A stretch of 64,000 bases of DNA, taken from NCBI GenBank assembly GCA_028554755.1, contig JAPTOF010000001.1, positions 35,979,501-36,043,500 of the forward strand, in the 5' to 3' direction. Position 1 is the stretch's first letter. Each line of letters opens with the position of its first letter. The translations under genes were made by a program, and so were the position numbers. This document shows positions 12,740-26,590 of the stretch, in pieces. The stretch comes from Cordia subcordata (lineage: Eukaryota > Streptophyta > Magnoliopsida > Boraginales > Cordiaceae). Under the pieces are notes generated by a model. It was not told the DNA's origin, did not search any database, and worked only from the letters and a program-made list of their open reading frames with translations.

Positions 12740-13140
12740 TCACCTTCTTACACATATATAACTTGCTCTTAACATTTTAATATTGCAAAATATATGTTCC
12801 TCAGTTAAAGCTGCGGAGTTGTGAAGTCTGTTGTTCTTTCTCCTCCAAATATGATGAATAAATGATCCAAGAACAAGATCTCTAGCAGTAGATTGAAAAC
12901 AAGGAATCCAAAAAAAAAAAAGAAAAAGAAAGAAAAGAGTATGAAAAAGAAAAAGGTTATCCACATCTTTATTGCAAGAGTGACAAAAAGACACATTGAC
13001 TTCTACCAAGAAAATTTCTTGCACTCTCGTCACTGATCACCATGATAAAAAGTTCAAGAGTTTCAAAATAAGCACATGCCTCCAAATAACTATGTCGAGC
13101 AAATTGCTGGACTGAATGCTTGTAAAGGTCAAATATTATT
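12740..13140 (-). pseudogene. LINE (non-LTR retrotransposon) 3'-end remnant
   Basis: A minus-strand open frame at 12740-13033 carries a Cys-x2-Cys-like segment (CHSCNKDVDNLFLF) and then HHIWRRKNNRLHN. This order resembles the C-terminus of plant L1-type reverse transcriptase polyproteins, a zinc-binding zf-RVT region followed by an IWRERN-like motif. No reverse transcriptase core remains. The assignment rests on motif resemblance only. Confidence 0.45.
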
Positions 13141-13203
13141 TAACCCGAGAGTGTATGAAAAGTTTTCAATTCTTTTCCTACTGTTCAATTTTAAGCTATA
13201 GAT

Positions 13204-13665
13204 CTAGCCATCACGAGAACCCGGTGTATCATATCCGCCAACATGTTCTACCAATGCCAAAACCTTGTAGTCATCACTAGTTTTATCATACCCAAAACCA
13301 AATGCCAAATTGTATTCGAATATAGAGAAGGAAGGGGAGAAAACGTTAGGAATTATAGACTCCGGGTACTTTTGGAATAATGGATTCCACAAATAATCTT
13401 CTGGCGTTCATAAAGTAGACAAATCACGCCATTCGATGAACCCATCAGTTTAACTCCATTTTCGTAGTATTGGATCACTTTTACAATGTTTGTGCTGCAG
13501 TCTATAGTGTAGAGTTTAGAAATTCTATGAGAATAATGACCACAAACAATGATCTTCGGATTAAGATTACTATTGACACTCAAATGCCTCTTGCTAATTT
13601 TGGACTGCCAATCAAACCACATCATAATTTTGATACAAACCTAAAGCAAAAAAGAGTCCTTACGG
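13204..13665 (-). pseudogene. F-box-associated domain gene fragment, frameshifted
   Basis: Read on the minus strand, two overlapping frames give the hallmarks of plant F-box proteins with an associated interaction domain: RHLSVNSNLNPK, then LMGSSNGVICLL (family GSCNGLICL), then in another frame LWNPLFQKYPESI (family LWNPSTRK) and FGFGYDKTSDDYKVLAL (family YGFGYDxxxDDYKVV). A frameshift near 13395 separates the two parts, a further shift lies near 13640, and the F-box itself and the C-terminal half are missing. Clearly a broken copy of a large plant family; it probably targeted nothing after decay. Confidence 0.75.
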
Positions 13666-13679
13666 GTAATCTCTAGCAC

Positions 13680-14630
13680 ACAGCGAGGAGCAAATCCTCT
13701 GAAAAATAGAAGCTGGACATCTTGATTTTTTCGTTTGCCAAGTTGGATATTTTGATTGTTAAACTATAGATGGAAAGTTGGAGAATCGAAATTATGGTCA
13801 AATTTTCAAATTATGGTGTGTTTCTATTATATAGGACTATATTTAACAGTCCCCTGATTGGAAAAGGGGACCCACCAGCACTTTGACGTTTAATGGTTGG
13901 TGTTTTAGAAAGTACTTTTTCTTTTGAAAAAGAACAAGTTTTGGAAAATAATATTATTTTTTTTTGAAAAGTTACAACTTTTATTTTTTTTAAAAATTTG
14001 AATTTGAACTTTTAAATTTTATTTTTTTAAAAATTAAGTCAAATATTTAAAAAAATGATATCCCCTTTTTAGAAATATATATACGCATACATATACATAT
14101 ACATACATACACATATATATATATATGTATAATATCTTCTCGACCAGTGGGTGCTTCCTATCTGACTGCTATTTTCCTTATTACTCCTACTATGGTTTAC
14201 TTGAGATTAGATCAACTCTCTTCCTGCTGCTCAACCTGTTCGGTCTGACCTGACTTTGACTGTTTTTTGATCACTGGTCAATGAAAATCCTAGATCCTTA
14301 GCCCTATCCTTTGCTAGCTGGGTGCCCCATAGGGACAGGGGTTAGCTCTGTAAATACGTAGAGGCAAGTGTAGTGTGGAGTAACAATAGGCACTTTTAGA
14401 CCCCTTCCTGGTTATTCAATCATTTCAGTGCTTCGTGTACTATGGACCCTCTACCATCCATTGTAGCAAGGAGAAATTAAAATGATAATGGGAATAATTT
14501 TTATTTTCCTATATGAGCAATTTTAAAAGCAGTGGTTTGAGAAAATTTATCAATTTTTTTTTCTTGCTTTGAAAATCGGCATCTTTAGAGGAATCGAATA
14601 TAGAGAATTTTCTTCTTTTAAATATGTGTG

Positions 14631-14672
<42 letters not shown>

Positions 14673-17600
14673 GTATATATAAATGTCCTACCATGGTTGC
14701 TAGTCAAATATCGATTATTGGGGTTGTACTCAAATAATCATTTTTTGCCCTTAAGGGGCCCGATTATTAGTCTTTCTATTGTTATCGACTAGAGTATAAG
14801 CCATACGACTGAACCCAAAAATGAGTATTTTATATAAATTTTATAGTTTACGAAATGTTCAAATATAAATATATTTTATAAGATTTTATTGTTGATAAGT
14901 TTTTGATAATAATTATGTTTTTTATGGAAGATCTGGAGTGATTCAGTAGAATATTTTAATAATCACTTAATATTTTGATTGAAGATTTTCCGAGGGAAGC
15001 AATTGTAATAAATTTATATTTTGTTATAAACTGAGTAAATAACATAATATGAATAAGTTGTATAAGAGAAATGATGAAATTCTCAAACATTTAAAATTAA
15101 TCCGTCTTAAACAATTAAGGCGAAATTTAGATTGTAGACTCAGTGATGATGAGAATAGTGGACTTCAGTTAGGCCCATAACCAACTATGGAGCTATTTAG
15201 GTCTTCATTGGTGGGCCTCCAATATTCTTGTTGGGAATGTGAACTGGGCCTACAGTATTCAGACCTACAAATCTTTAGAATATAATGTGGCCATTGGGTC
15301 ATCTGGGTTAATAAGTGGGCTGTTCTTTTAATTTATATAGTATATAAAAAATAGTACATGCCTTTTCCATTAATATCACATGTCATCATTTCAATAATTT
15401 TTTTCTTCCAAAAAAATTTTAATCCATGCCTTTTGTTCATTTAAAATTATTTATTAATAAAAATTATTTCTTAATATAAGCCAGATATCTCTCTCTTTTT
15501 TTTCGTTTTACTTTAAACATTTTTTTTATTGAAAACTTACCAAAAATAAAATTTTGTAAAATGTACTTATGTCTTATCTTATTATAAACTATAAAATTTA
15601 ATATAAAAATATTTATTTCTTTCATACATCTTACTGCTCATACTCTAATTATCTAATGAAAGGATCTTATTATACATTATAAAAATGTTATAAAAAGGAA
15701 ATTTAATATCTTAACATATTCGTGCCCCAATAGCATGATATATCGGTCTGATTACTCATTAGAAATTTTTGTATGCTTTATGCCAGAGACATTTTTATTG
15801 AAGAAACGGCATTGATGATTTGGAGTGCACATGCAGTAACTTTAGACTGACCCTTGTTCCACTCTTGCGCTTCGTGATTTGGATTCTCAAGTGCATACGT
15901 TGGTCAGAACTATCGAGGTAATCTTATCAAGATGTTGATTGTTGGTGGTATTGCTAATTGTTAATTTTGTGACCTATTGTGGTCTTAGTATAGTATTTGG
16001 TGTTAACGAAATCTCTTCGTTTGACCCAAAAAAAAAAATAATGAAGGCATGTGAATGTTAAAATTCTTATATTCATGGCGTGAATTATGAGGAGCTTAAG
16101 ATAAGAAACAGAATCCAATGGAAGCAAACATCAATGTTTATTTACTATAAAATATGAACATTGATGATGAACCTTTTTTCTTTGGTCATTATCTATGATG
16201 AACTTCACATGAAGAAATATGAACCTTGTCCGAATTTCAAGTATGAATCTTTGTAACGATCAAAGGAGATTGAACTTGATTAATCCAATAAAATATAAGT
16301 ATTTTTATAAGAGTATTGGACTGGTACAAAACTATGTTTGTGTCTGTTTCTGTTGACTTATGCCAACAAATGATTGTCTTGACATACATAAATTATAATA
16401 GTTCCAAAAGAGTATGCTAATAAAGTCGAATTTGACATTTTATTTTGGAGGGTTGAATGAACTTTTATGGTCCAAAATTTTATAGGAAAGCATTAAAGAA
16501 AAACTGCAATTGTTTATTTATCTTTTACATATTTTTGGGTTGAATTTTAAAATTGTAAAAATTAATTTGATTTTCTAAAATACAAAACTAATGCACCCCA
16601 TCCAATTTCCGTCCCCTTTTTAATATGGCAGGACTTAGAATATTAATTTATCGATAAAATTTAAGTAATTCTAAAAATTTTAACATAGTGATTTTTACAA
16701 CCTAAAAATAATAATAAAATTTGAAAGCATCTTGTAAAGTCGATCAAAATTACGGTCTTCACAATCAAAAGACGACTTAAAGGGAACAACATTTCACATC
16801 AAGCGGCTCGTTTGAATTGATTTTGTAAAAGAATTATAATTTCTAAAAAACACATATTTTAAAAGTTCAATTTGATCTTTTTTACGAGGTTCAATTTTTT
16901 TAAAAAAATTAATTTCAATACTTTTTTTTTAAAAAAAATATTTTATAATGAAAAAAAGCCAATACGAGTAGATCATAACTAAAATTGTCAATTCAAGTAA
17001 AATTTTCTCAATGCTTTTGACCTTACAAAATTGGTTTGTCAAAACATTAACATGTCGAAATCCACACGTACAATTTTCTCTACTTGCAAGGTAGTACAAA
17101 AGAGGCTTAGACTTGTTTCCTTCTTTTGTGTCGATATTATAACTTATAAGCTGGCGGAAAAGTTAAAAAGAAAAAAACACAGGTGTTATTTGATTATGCT
17201 TAAGCAAATAATGACAGGGGTGGCAATAACACAAGTATTTTTCTAGTGGTTGCTTTTTTCGTGATTTTGACTAATTTGTCAACTTATTAATTAACATTGT
17301 GATGAGAAAAGGTCACATGAAAGTGGCTTAATTAACGTCAAGATTTACAGGTCGTAGAAGATTACGTGTCGATGGCAAGAACATGCAACACAATGATTAT
17401 CATGAAGTTTTAGTCAACCAATTGGTGTCGTATTTTACGGCTTTCTTTAGTTTTTCTTAGTTTTCACTTGTTGACAAATGCAGCTTTGTTAATTTTTTAT
17501 ATCTAGTACCCAATGGATTAGCACATAGCGAATACCGAATCAAATATTTTATTTATATGTTAAAAAGTTGTCTAACTATTGGTTGTTCGTTACATTGAGC

Positions 17601-19354
17601 CTAATTAATTGGTATAAAATATTTAATTCTGTAATGATAATAGTAATAAATTTAAGTCATTATAAACTAAATAAATCTCACAAAAAATCGATGTAAAATA
17701 AGGCGTTCCAAAAGCCTTTCTGGACCAAACATAAGGAGAAAAATGGCAGACAAAAAGAAGAAAAAGGAGATCATCTCAGTACCTTGTGAAAATGTGCAAT
17801 TAGTCTCTTGTTCCTCAATGTAATTAGATGTTTGACCAAAAAAGAAAAGTATATACGTGTAATTAGATGTGAAAGCGGCTTTATGTTTATGATTGTGTCA
17901 CCCCAGCTTCCAGCTGATGTTTTCTTGCCAGCTGAGCATCATCTCCAATGATTTTCACTTCTAGATACAACTTAATTACCTTCCAGACAACAATGATTAG
18001 AACAAATTGACAATCCTCTTGCAAATTAATCATCATGTTACATATTGTAAAAGTGATTTGCAAGGAAATAAATTGGCTAATCTTAAGTGTCCAGAGACTC
18101 ACTAAAATAGAACCTTTTGTAATGAATGGAATCTAACCATCGTTTCTTATATAATTTGAGTAGTTGAGAGTATTTCCTTTATACATTTTGTTCATTGGAC
18201 GAAATATGTTATACTTACTGACTTAGCAAAAGAAAAGAAAAAAAATGATTGGCCTTCATTATTTGGTTTCTATATTTTTTCAACTCTTTTACCTCCAAAA
18301 AACATCTTAAGTATGACCAAGTGGATTATCGAACGGTCGAGATTCATAGCTAATGCTTTGTAGATATATTTTTGTAAAAGTTTGATCTCTTCTATTAAAA
18401 GTTTTGAAGTTCAGTTTTAATTTCTATTTTCAAACCATCAAATTATTCTTTTTCCCTAAAAACAAAAAGAAACGAAGGAATTATTCTAATGCATTTACAA
18501 TTTGAAAGGACCAACATTCGTTGCTTTAAAGGCTGAACATATTTTCATATGTCTTTATTACATGTCAAGTAATTTTTTCAACTTTTTTAACGTTTGTAAT
18601 ATTGCACCCACTAAATTTAGTTAATATTTTTATTCATATGAGAATTTACTTTATTATTCTCCTATTTTTTATCATTCCTTCTTTTAAAAGTTAGGATATA
18701 TTAAATATGAAAATAATTAAAATCGGTAATTTCCATACGTGTGGATTCATTTAACAAACCTATGAGCTTGCAATCGGTAGAAGAATCACAATCTTTTCAT
18801 ATTATCTCTTCACTCTTCTATTATATGGTACGAATTTTGGTGTTGAGTGTTAAATATCTCATATTTATTATAAAAATTTTAGCATATCAAGAATGATGAA
18901 GAGGTGAAAGTCTTACATGTCATTACCTAACGAAAAAAATCACATTATCGTTCACGCATTAGAAATACTATAGAAGTAGTCCCGTCTTGTAAATCATGCT
19001 TCAGTTTACATTATATTCTGCCCAAAATAATTTCCAAAAAAAAACTCCCTCATAAAAAAAGGAAATATAATAATACAACACTTTGAACAGAAAGATGAAT
19101 TATGTATAATGGATTAAAATGTGGGGCCAAATTAATTTAAGTGTCTGCTTGTGAGCCACTAAAGCTCGAGAATTAGACACCTTAAATTGGTCTCGTATCA
19201 TAGTTGTTGCATATTTTCAATTTTTATTAATTAAAATCCAAAAATCAAGTCATTTGTTTTCGTTGTCGTTTATTTTAATTTTTGTAAAGTCCAGTGGCTC
19301 TTTACCTAACAGAATTGTGTTTGCAAAGGTAGGGCACATGATTTGAAGGAATTT
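13680..19354. other. Intergenic AT-rich DNA with an (AT)n tract
   Basis: No convincing gene. (AT)n and (ATAC)n runs occur near 14075-14130 and 14633-14680. The short frames present (for example 17031-17246 and 17887-18102) match nothing I know. Transposon boundaries may exist but none could be bounded with a TSD. Confidence 0.5.
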
Positions 19355-20071
19355 AAAGGGTGTTTGGTTTTGCTTATTTTAGGTGCTTATAAGTGCTTAA
19401 AAAAATATCATTTTGCATACTTTTTATTATTTAAGTGCGTATAAGTTAGGGGTAAGTAAAAACCGAACCGGACCAAATTGAATTTAATCTATTCGGTTCG
19501 GTTTGGAAAAATTCGGCCTATTCGGTTTAGCTCGGTTAGTGAAAAAACAAACTGAATAGATCGAATTAATTGAATAATATTTTATATAATAAAAAATATA
19601 ATATTTTTTACCCATACCATATATCATTCATATTATAAAATATTTAATTGAAAAACAAAATACTCTTTTCCCAATATATATTTGGAACTTCTAAGTTGTT
19701 GGATTTATTTTCATATGCATTTATTAGAGCTTTTAAGTAACAAACTTAATTAGAGTTTATACATTTAGTAATCCTTCATTATAGTATTTATGATATATTT
19801 TAATGAATAAAAGTGATTGGTTTAGGCTTCATTGTATTTTAATGCAACAATTTATTCATTTTTCTATTTTCTAGTTTTTTATTTTAATTTTATTTTTCAA
19901 TTTTGGTTTTAATTGAACCAAACCGACTTTCAGTCTATTCGGCTTTTAAACAATTCGATTCGATTCTCAAAATCGAGAAAAATTTGGTTTGATTTAATTC
20001 GATCTATTCAGTTCGGTTATTATCCGAATCCCCTGTTACAAACTCCAAATAAGCAACCCCAAACACCCTTT
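19355..20071. mobile_element. MITE of the same family as 10777-10895, split by an insertion
   Basis: The left end AAAGGGTGTTTGGTTTTGC and right end CCAAACACCCTTT are inverted repeats, and AATAAGCAACCCC matches the inner arm of the intron MITE. The left arm runs through GTGCTTATAAGTGCTTA, again as in that copy. The interior is interrupted by a different element at 19449-20033. Confidence 0.65.
19449..20033. mobile_element. 585-bp inverted-repeat element nested inside a MITE
   Basis: Begins GGGGTAAGTAAAAACCGAAC and ends with CGGTTATTATCCGAATCCCC, degenerate inverted copies rich in CGGTTCGG/CCGAACCG. Further matching blocks (TCTATTCGGTTCGG at left, GATCTATTCAGTTCGG at right) extend the arms to about 100 bp. 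A GTT/GTTA direct repeat flanks it, too short to fix the superfamily. Confidence 0.65.
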
Positions 20072-23000
20072 AATCTTCAAAATAATCCAAATAAAAATAA
20101 CAAACAGAATCTATTTGTCCTTTTAGGCTTTTATCCCTTGATTGCGGATAAGGCATGCCTTCTAAGGGATTCTTCCGTTAAAATTGTCGCACCAAATTTG
20201 ACCGTACAGTCACGTGGGGTGTCTACTCAATATTCTTCCAGACCTGTCTTTTATTTTCTTTTTAAATTTTTCATTAATGATATAAAATTACAATAAAATA
20301 TATAATATTATAAATTTAATAAAATAATTAAAATATAAGAAAGAACGACTTTTTCTTTACTCAAAACATCTCGCGACCTTTATCTAATTATGTGCATCAA
20401 TATAATTTCTAAAAATAAAAGCTATAGCCTGTTTTTAATACTTAGAGGTTTAATCATACCAAATCTCTGCAATTTCAAACTTTCATGTCGAATGCTTTGT
20501 TCTCCTCGGTCGGAATAAGTCGATCAATTCCTACCTTAGAAGAATTGCACTTCTTACCATAGGACTCACGTCTCTCTCCCCTATATATATATATATATAT
20601 ATATATACTCAACCACTCCCTTTAATGATTGGGAATATTATGGAAAGTCTCTCAACCTCATATTCATTTTTATTCATTCGTATATTCCTCCATCCTAGCT
20701 TAATCACACTTAAATTTTAAATTTGTCGTGTTTTATGATTGTGCTAAAATCTGAAGATTCGCATGTGTCAACAAAAGACCGTTAATCACTCCATAAGCAA
20801 AGATAGCGTAATTAAGTTTGTTACTAAATTGAAGTAACATTATTTTAACAAAGTGTAGCTGGCAAAAAAAGAAAAGGGGGGGAAAAAAAAAGTGAAGAGA
20901 ATATTAAAAAAAAAGAAAAAGAAAAATAAAAATTTGGCATAGGGCCCCCTTAATGAGTGGGGAGTGGCCATGTGAGTCGATTCCTTGTGTACTCGTGAAC
21001 CGCGATTAGCGAAAGCTGGCCCTAAAACAACTGTATCTTCGAATATATTGACTATCTGGGCCTCTCTTCCCAAAAAAAGAAAAAGAAAAAGAAAAAGAAA
21101 ATATATTTTTAATTTTCTTAATAATTCGTAAACTATATAATTGCATTGAGGGAATTACAATAGATAATTTTAAAATAAAATCTCAAGCTTCGCATGTCAC
21201 AAAATGGATTATTCAGCTGAGTCGCAGAGAGACAGAATTGACAACTCGATGATATTATTTTCAACAATATTTTTTTTCCTAGACGAAAAAAGAATAAACA
21301 AAAGGAAACTAGTAGTGTAGATATAGAAAATATAACTGAATTTTCATGTACGATTATGAAATCAACCCATGTTCTAAATACCCAAATAAGTTGAGGAAAA
21401 ACAAAAGCTCATGCTCTCTGTGCAAGAGGTATCGAGATCAATTTTTGTTTTTACATTATTTTACTATAAAAACCTCCTTTAAAATAAAATAAATTAAAAA
21501 AAATGACATAGAAGCCCAATGCTACAAGAAGTACTATGAATATGCCCATATGCATGGTTTATTCCCCAGAATCCGGTAGCGTGATGCACGAATTCTTGAT
21601 CAGGACAACAGATTTCTCACTGCCTTACGTACGGCTAATTATCATTAGTATAATTCAATTTCGTAAGACGGACATATAAAATTTTTTACTCTATTCTAAG
21701 TTTAAATCCTTTCTTCGGTTCACCACAGGTAGTCTTTTAAATTCAATCCGTGTTAGAATTAATACATATCCATCTTTCTACATAATACATATACCCCATC
21801 TTCTTCTTTTATTTTTTTTCTTTTGTTTTTATGACGAGAAATTCACTTTAAATAGGATTATATTAGATTCATTCTAAAGCTATAAACTTTTCAGTGCAAC
21901 CACAAACTTTAACGTGTACTCTAAATTAGTCAATTTGTTCACGTATTCACTATCATGTCACTGAAAATTGTATGATTAAAAACATATCAATAAGAAAAAT
22001 CTTACTGGTTAATTAGAACAGCTGTGTTGACATCTCATATCAGGCCCTAGTGTTCTCTTTATCTATTTTTTGTGTCTCATACTAATATGAGAGGTTGTGC
22101 CTACTTGTGCGCCCCCATAAATGGATAGAGCAATTAGCTTCATTCTTTAGCTCACATTCACTATACATGATGGTGATACTACTACATTAGAATTAATTTC
22201 AAGACAAGTTGTGCTGTATTGACACAACAGAAAGCCCCACTCATCCTCCTAATGCAAGACAAATTATTTATTTATTTTGCTATCTGGAAAACAACTTAGA
22301 GATCTTGCTACTAACCAACACTGAAATTAAGGCATCATTCAAACAGAAAAATAAAAGTTAGCGGAATAGTCAAATAACAACTTAGTTGTTATGATTAACG
22401 ATCAATTCCAAGCTTAAGTCTACGTCCTCTCAATACAAATATATTTTTTGATATAAGGGAAATTTAATTGACGGAATCCGATTGCCGAAAATCTAACAGA
22501 GTCTGACCATCAATAATAAGTCTTGGGGCAAAAAACGTTCCCAACACCATGTCACCAACTCTCGACACATACTAATTAGCTCTTAGAGCATATGTTAGGG
22601 TCCATTGGTTGCACTATAAGATTCATAACTTTAGATTGAATTTAATATGGTCCTATTTAAAATGAATTGCTCGTTATAAAAATACCATATCAAAAAAGGG
22701 GGAAATTTTATCCATTTTTGAGGTAGTGGAAGGGCCACGTATATTAAATATATAAGAATTTTGAGTCTAAGACGTATCAGAATATGATGTGATAGTTGGT
22801 GACCATTGCTCAAATATATGCACATGGTGTACACATGCTTGGTTTGAATACTCGCATGAATCTGCCATCCATTTGATATATAAAGAGTTAAATCATCAAA
22901 AGAAGAATTACGTGTCAAAGCATATTAGCAGGGACATTCAATTATCGACCAGATGGGATTATTGGAGAAAATTGTGAAGTTGGAAGGGTGATGCATTTCA

Positions 23001-23907
23001 AAGTTGGGTGGTTCCAATTGAGTTCCATGTGCACCAATGTGTAAGGTAGGGGACATGGATCAATTCACAAGTCTTTTTTGCTTGAGTTTTGGCCTTGGAA
23101 AAAAACCCAATCAATTATTCCTTTTGGACATCTACAATTTAATTTAAATAAAATTACATTGAACTGACTTTAAGATTATAAACCAGAACCGAACTACCCA
23201 TAGTTTAGGAGAGGCCCTGGGCCCCTTTTTTTTTTTTAAATATTATTATGAGATAAACTTTATTACAAAAAAACCCAAGTATGTATTGCCCCCCTCCCCA
23301 CACGTGATTGCCTTGGGGAAAGCACAAAACATGCAATGCAAATTAGTTTAAGAAATAGTAATGATCTTCTATTTTAGGAAGTTAGAAAATCAAGCATGCA
23401 AAATCTAAGCAATAAATAAGCATGTAATTGATTTGATAATCTTTTTTTTTTAGAATAAAATTTTAATTTAATAAATGATAATTTAATTTATTTTTTTAAA
23501 TTGATATCTTTAGAATTAACCTTTCATATTAATCTTCTTCATTTTTGGTTTTTGCAAATTTAATTGAACAATATTCAAAAAACAAAAACTTTTTGGACAA
23601 CACGTAAGATCTCTTTGCTTTTCTCTCTCTCTCCAAAATTTTATTTTTTTGCCTTTAATTTGTTGAATTGGTGTAAAATGTAAGAACTTTGTTTTCCTCT
23701 GAATCTTGATGGTGGATTAGGATACTGATTGACAACTTTCTTTAGTCTTTACTCTCTTTAATCTTATTGAAGTAATAATTTAATTGTTGCTCCTTCTCTT
23801 TAGTCTTTCTTCTATACTTTAAAATTTTATGACTATTTATGTTTGGCCCCCAGCATCTCATCCTAAGTCCATCCCAGATTATAAATCCTATGTTACAATG
23901 GTGATCT

Positions 23908-24136
23908 TATTAGCCTATTTGATTTGGCTTTTTTCCTCGGAAAAACACTTTTTTTGTGAAAAAGTATTTTACTTTTGCAATAACTATTTGGGTTGGCTTT
24001 TAAAAAAGCTAAAACTCTAAAAACAAAAAGTTTAAATATAATTTTTATTAGAAGTCAAAAATTTTAACTTAAAAAATATATATATTTTTAAAAGTTGTTA
24101 AACACTTAAAAAAAAAGTTAATCCAAATTAGCCTTA
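23908..24136. mobile_element. Possible MITE, about 230 bp
   Basis: Left end TTAGCCTATTTGATTTGGCT and right end AATCCAAATTAGCCTTAT are imperfect inverted copies, with T-rich and A-rich arms between. The TSD is not clear, so this is a tentative call. Confidence 0.35.
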
Positions 24137-25334
24137 TACCTCTAAAGACATTCAACGAAAAGTCTTCCTATTTAGTCATTATTGTTCTTAGTAAAGATAG
24201 TGAAAAGTGGATGGGGAAAGATACAAAGATAGAGCATAGTCACCCCATTGTCAAGGCATTTATCATGCAAACTACTTCGAAATAATTTTTGACACCGACA
24301 TATTTAATGGATTTAGTCATTTGGCATTTTGCCTTTAGGTCAAAAAGTCAAAAGTCAAAAGTCAGAATAAAGTATTTAATTTGTATTACATGTCTAAATC
24401 ACATTGTCACAAGGTTAAAATAATCTATTTGCTTCCTCTCTGGACGTCGTTGTCTTTTCATAATTCTATTTTTGACGGGAAATTGGTGATACATATATAC
24501 ACAAACATTTTGAATTACAAAGAAGTCTATATCCAAAAAGTAGGGTTTGAGTGAATTGAGTGACAAACACCCAATGTTAGGAGAAGACACTAGCTTCTCA
24601 CCTTTTATTACGTAAAATTTTTATATATAAAATTTGAATTTTCTCATAATATTATTATATATAATAAAATAAGATGAGTCACCCCATTTATTTTTGAATA
24701 TATATCTAACAAATTATGCAATATTAAATGTGGGCGGTCAACTACCATTTGCAATACCCTTTGACTAGGGATTCATGAGATTATTGTTGAGAAAATAGAC
24801 TTACATAAAATTCATTCTTTTAGATTAGGATTCGTTTTTGACCCCCTCAGAAAAGGAATTTAAAAAGACTAGACTTTTGGCATGCAAAATCTTTTTCAAG
24901 TCTCTATCACTAAGTTTTTTGAATTGATAACGTATTGCCCACCAAAGGTGATAGCATTTTCAACTCCTCTTTTTTTAATTTCACGTAATCTTCTTATAAG
25001 TTCACGAAGTGTCATAATCGAAGTAAGATATAATTTGCGAAGCTTCTAACTATTTTAGCCGGTGAAAAGTATGACTCCAACTTTAACCATTCTCCCCGAG
25101 GCGAAGATAGCGACAAGAAGTGGAAGTGGCAATTAATAATTAATAGAATAAATAGCATATTACCATTTTGCAGTTGAGTCAAAGTATTCAGAATTTTTTT
25201 TATAATTTCAAAACTAGCAAATTATCTTTCTGGACTTTTAGAGGTTGTATACGTAGTGTCTAATTTCCATCTAATTTAACGGAGATTGTTATGCACGCGC
25301 CATAATATAGAATCTAACACAGTAAGGCATCTGA

Positions 25335-25455
25335 AAAACATTATTTTGGACCAAATTAACCTATACAGCAACAACCTTTTGTTTCTGAGATCGAACCCGC
25401 GACCTTTCGATCTTTGCGACCTTGGTGGTCTTTCAAACATCATTTTGTTAAGAGC
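25335..25455 (-). mobile_element. Possible tRNA-derived SINE remnant
   Basis: On the minus strand the segment contains GGTCGCGGGTTCGATCTC, a good match to a tRNA B-box (GGTTCGAnnC), followed by AGAAACAAAAGGTT as seen after the B-box in several plant SINE families. An A-box and a tail are not clear, so this is only a fragment. Confidence 0.35.
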
Positions 25456-26590
25456 TTAAAGCCTTCTTTCGAACAAAATTGTCCGACTCTTGACTGTTGA
25501 TAATCCATCCGATATTCTAGGTTCTCAATTTGAGGTTGTAGTAGATTAGCAAATGTATTCATGTAGGAGGGGCATTAAAGTCATCTAAATGACCTCTGTT
25601 TATTTTTCTAACGAAAAAGTTAAAATGGACGAGCGTGAGCACTTTTTAAAAATATTAGGGAATAATTAGCTAGTTTTAAAATTATAAAAAATTTTATGCT
25701 CTTTGACTAAATTATAGGGAAGTAATATGCTACTTATTCTAATTTTATATATATTATACGCATATATGCCATTTTTTTTCCTTCTTAATTAGACACACAA
25801 ACGTGTACATTTTCCCGGTACCTCAGAGCTTTTTCTTTTTCTAATCTCGTTAGATAATAGATTGAATCTCTTGTGGTTTGTTTAAAATGCACCAAATATT
25901 TTTTAAATTTCTTTCATAATTCCTTTTTACTTTTTAGACAAAGCACAAGTCTTCCTTTCCCAAGAGTTGTTTTATTTTAGAGAGTGAAAAAAAGATTTTA
26001 AATCACGGGGATTCAACAAACTTAAAATAAACTGTAAGGTCTAATAATTATTTCTGTTTTATTTTCCATTTGTCTTTCTACATTTTCTTTTATTTCTGTT
26101 TTTGCCCCATTTGGCAAGAATAAAGAACATTAAATGTGGAAGTGAAGAAACATGAACCATTTTTATGTCTTTTTGTTTAGAAGAGAACATAAATCTCAAT
26201 GAATATTATTTTCTTGAGGGGTAAAACAGATGCACATTAAGCCTCTAGGACTGTTTAATTAGTTGATTAGTTATTATGTTTTAAAACTTACCGCATTGTT
26301 TTTGTGCTATTTAAAAGGTAGCACGGTATTTCCTATTATTTCTCTAATGAGTTGATTATCCCGTGTGTTTTATCTAATTAACTAATTACTCTCTTGCATT
26401 TTTAAAACTTATCACACTACCGTTCTTAACCTTTCAAAAGGTGGCACAATCATCTTTTTGTGCGTTATTATCTAAATACTATTAACAGAAAATATAATTA
26501 AGGGTTTTTTTTCAAGAGTATAATAAATTACAACTTCTAACACTCACAGATGCAAAAGAATGTTCATATAATGGACAATAGTTAATTTGA

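Larger units (their letters stand above)
20072..26580. other. Intergenic DNA, no gene supported
   Basis: AT-rich with an (AT)n tract at 20583-20607 and an (AAAAAG)n tract at about 21074-21101. Short frames (20840-21073, 22631-22918, 24399-24590) resemble no protein family I know. Possible MITE and SINE remains are listed separately. Confidence 0.5.
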
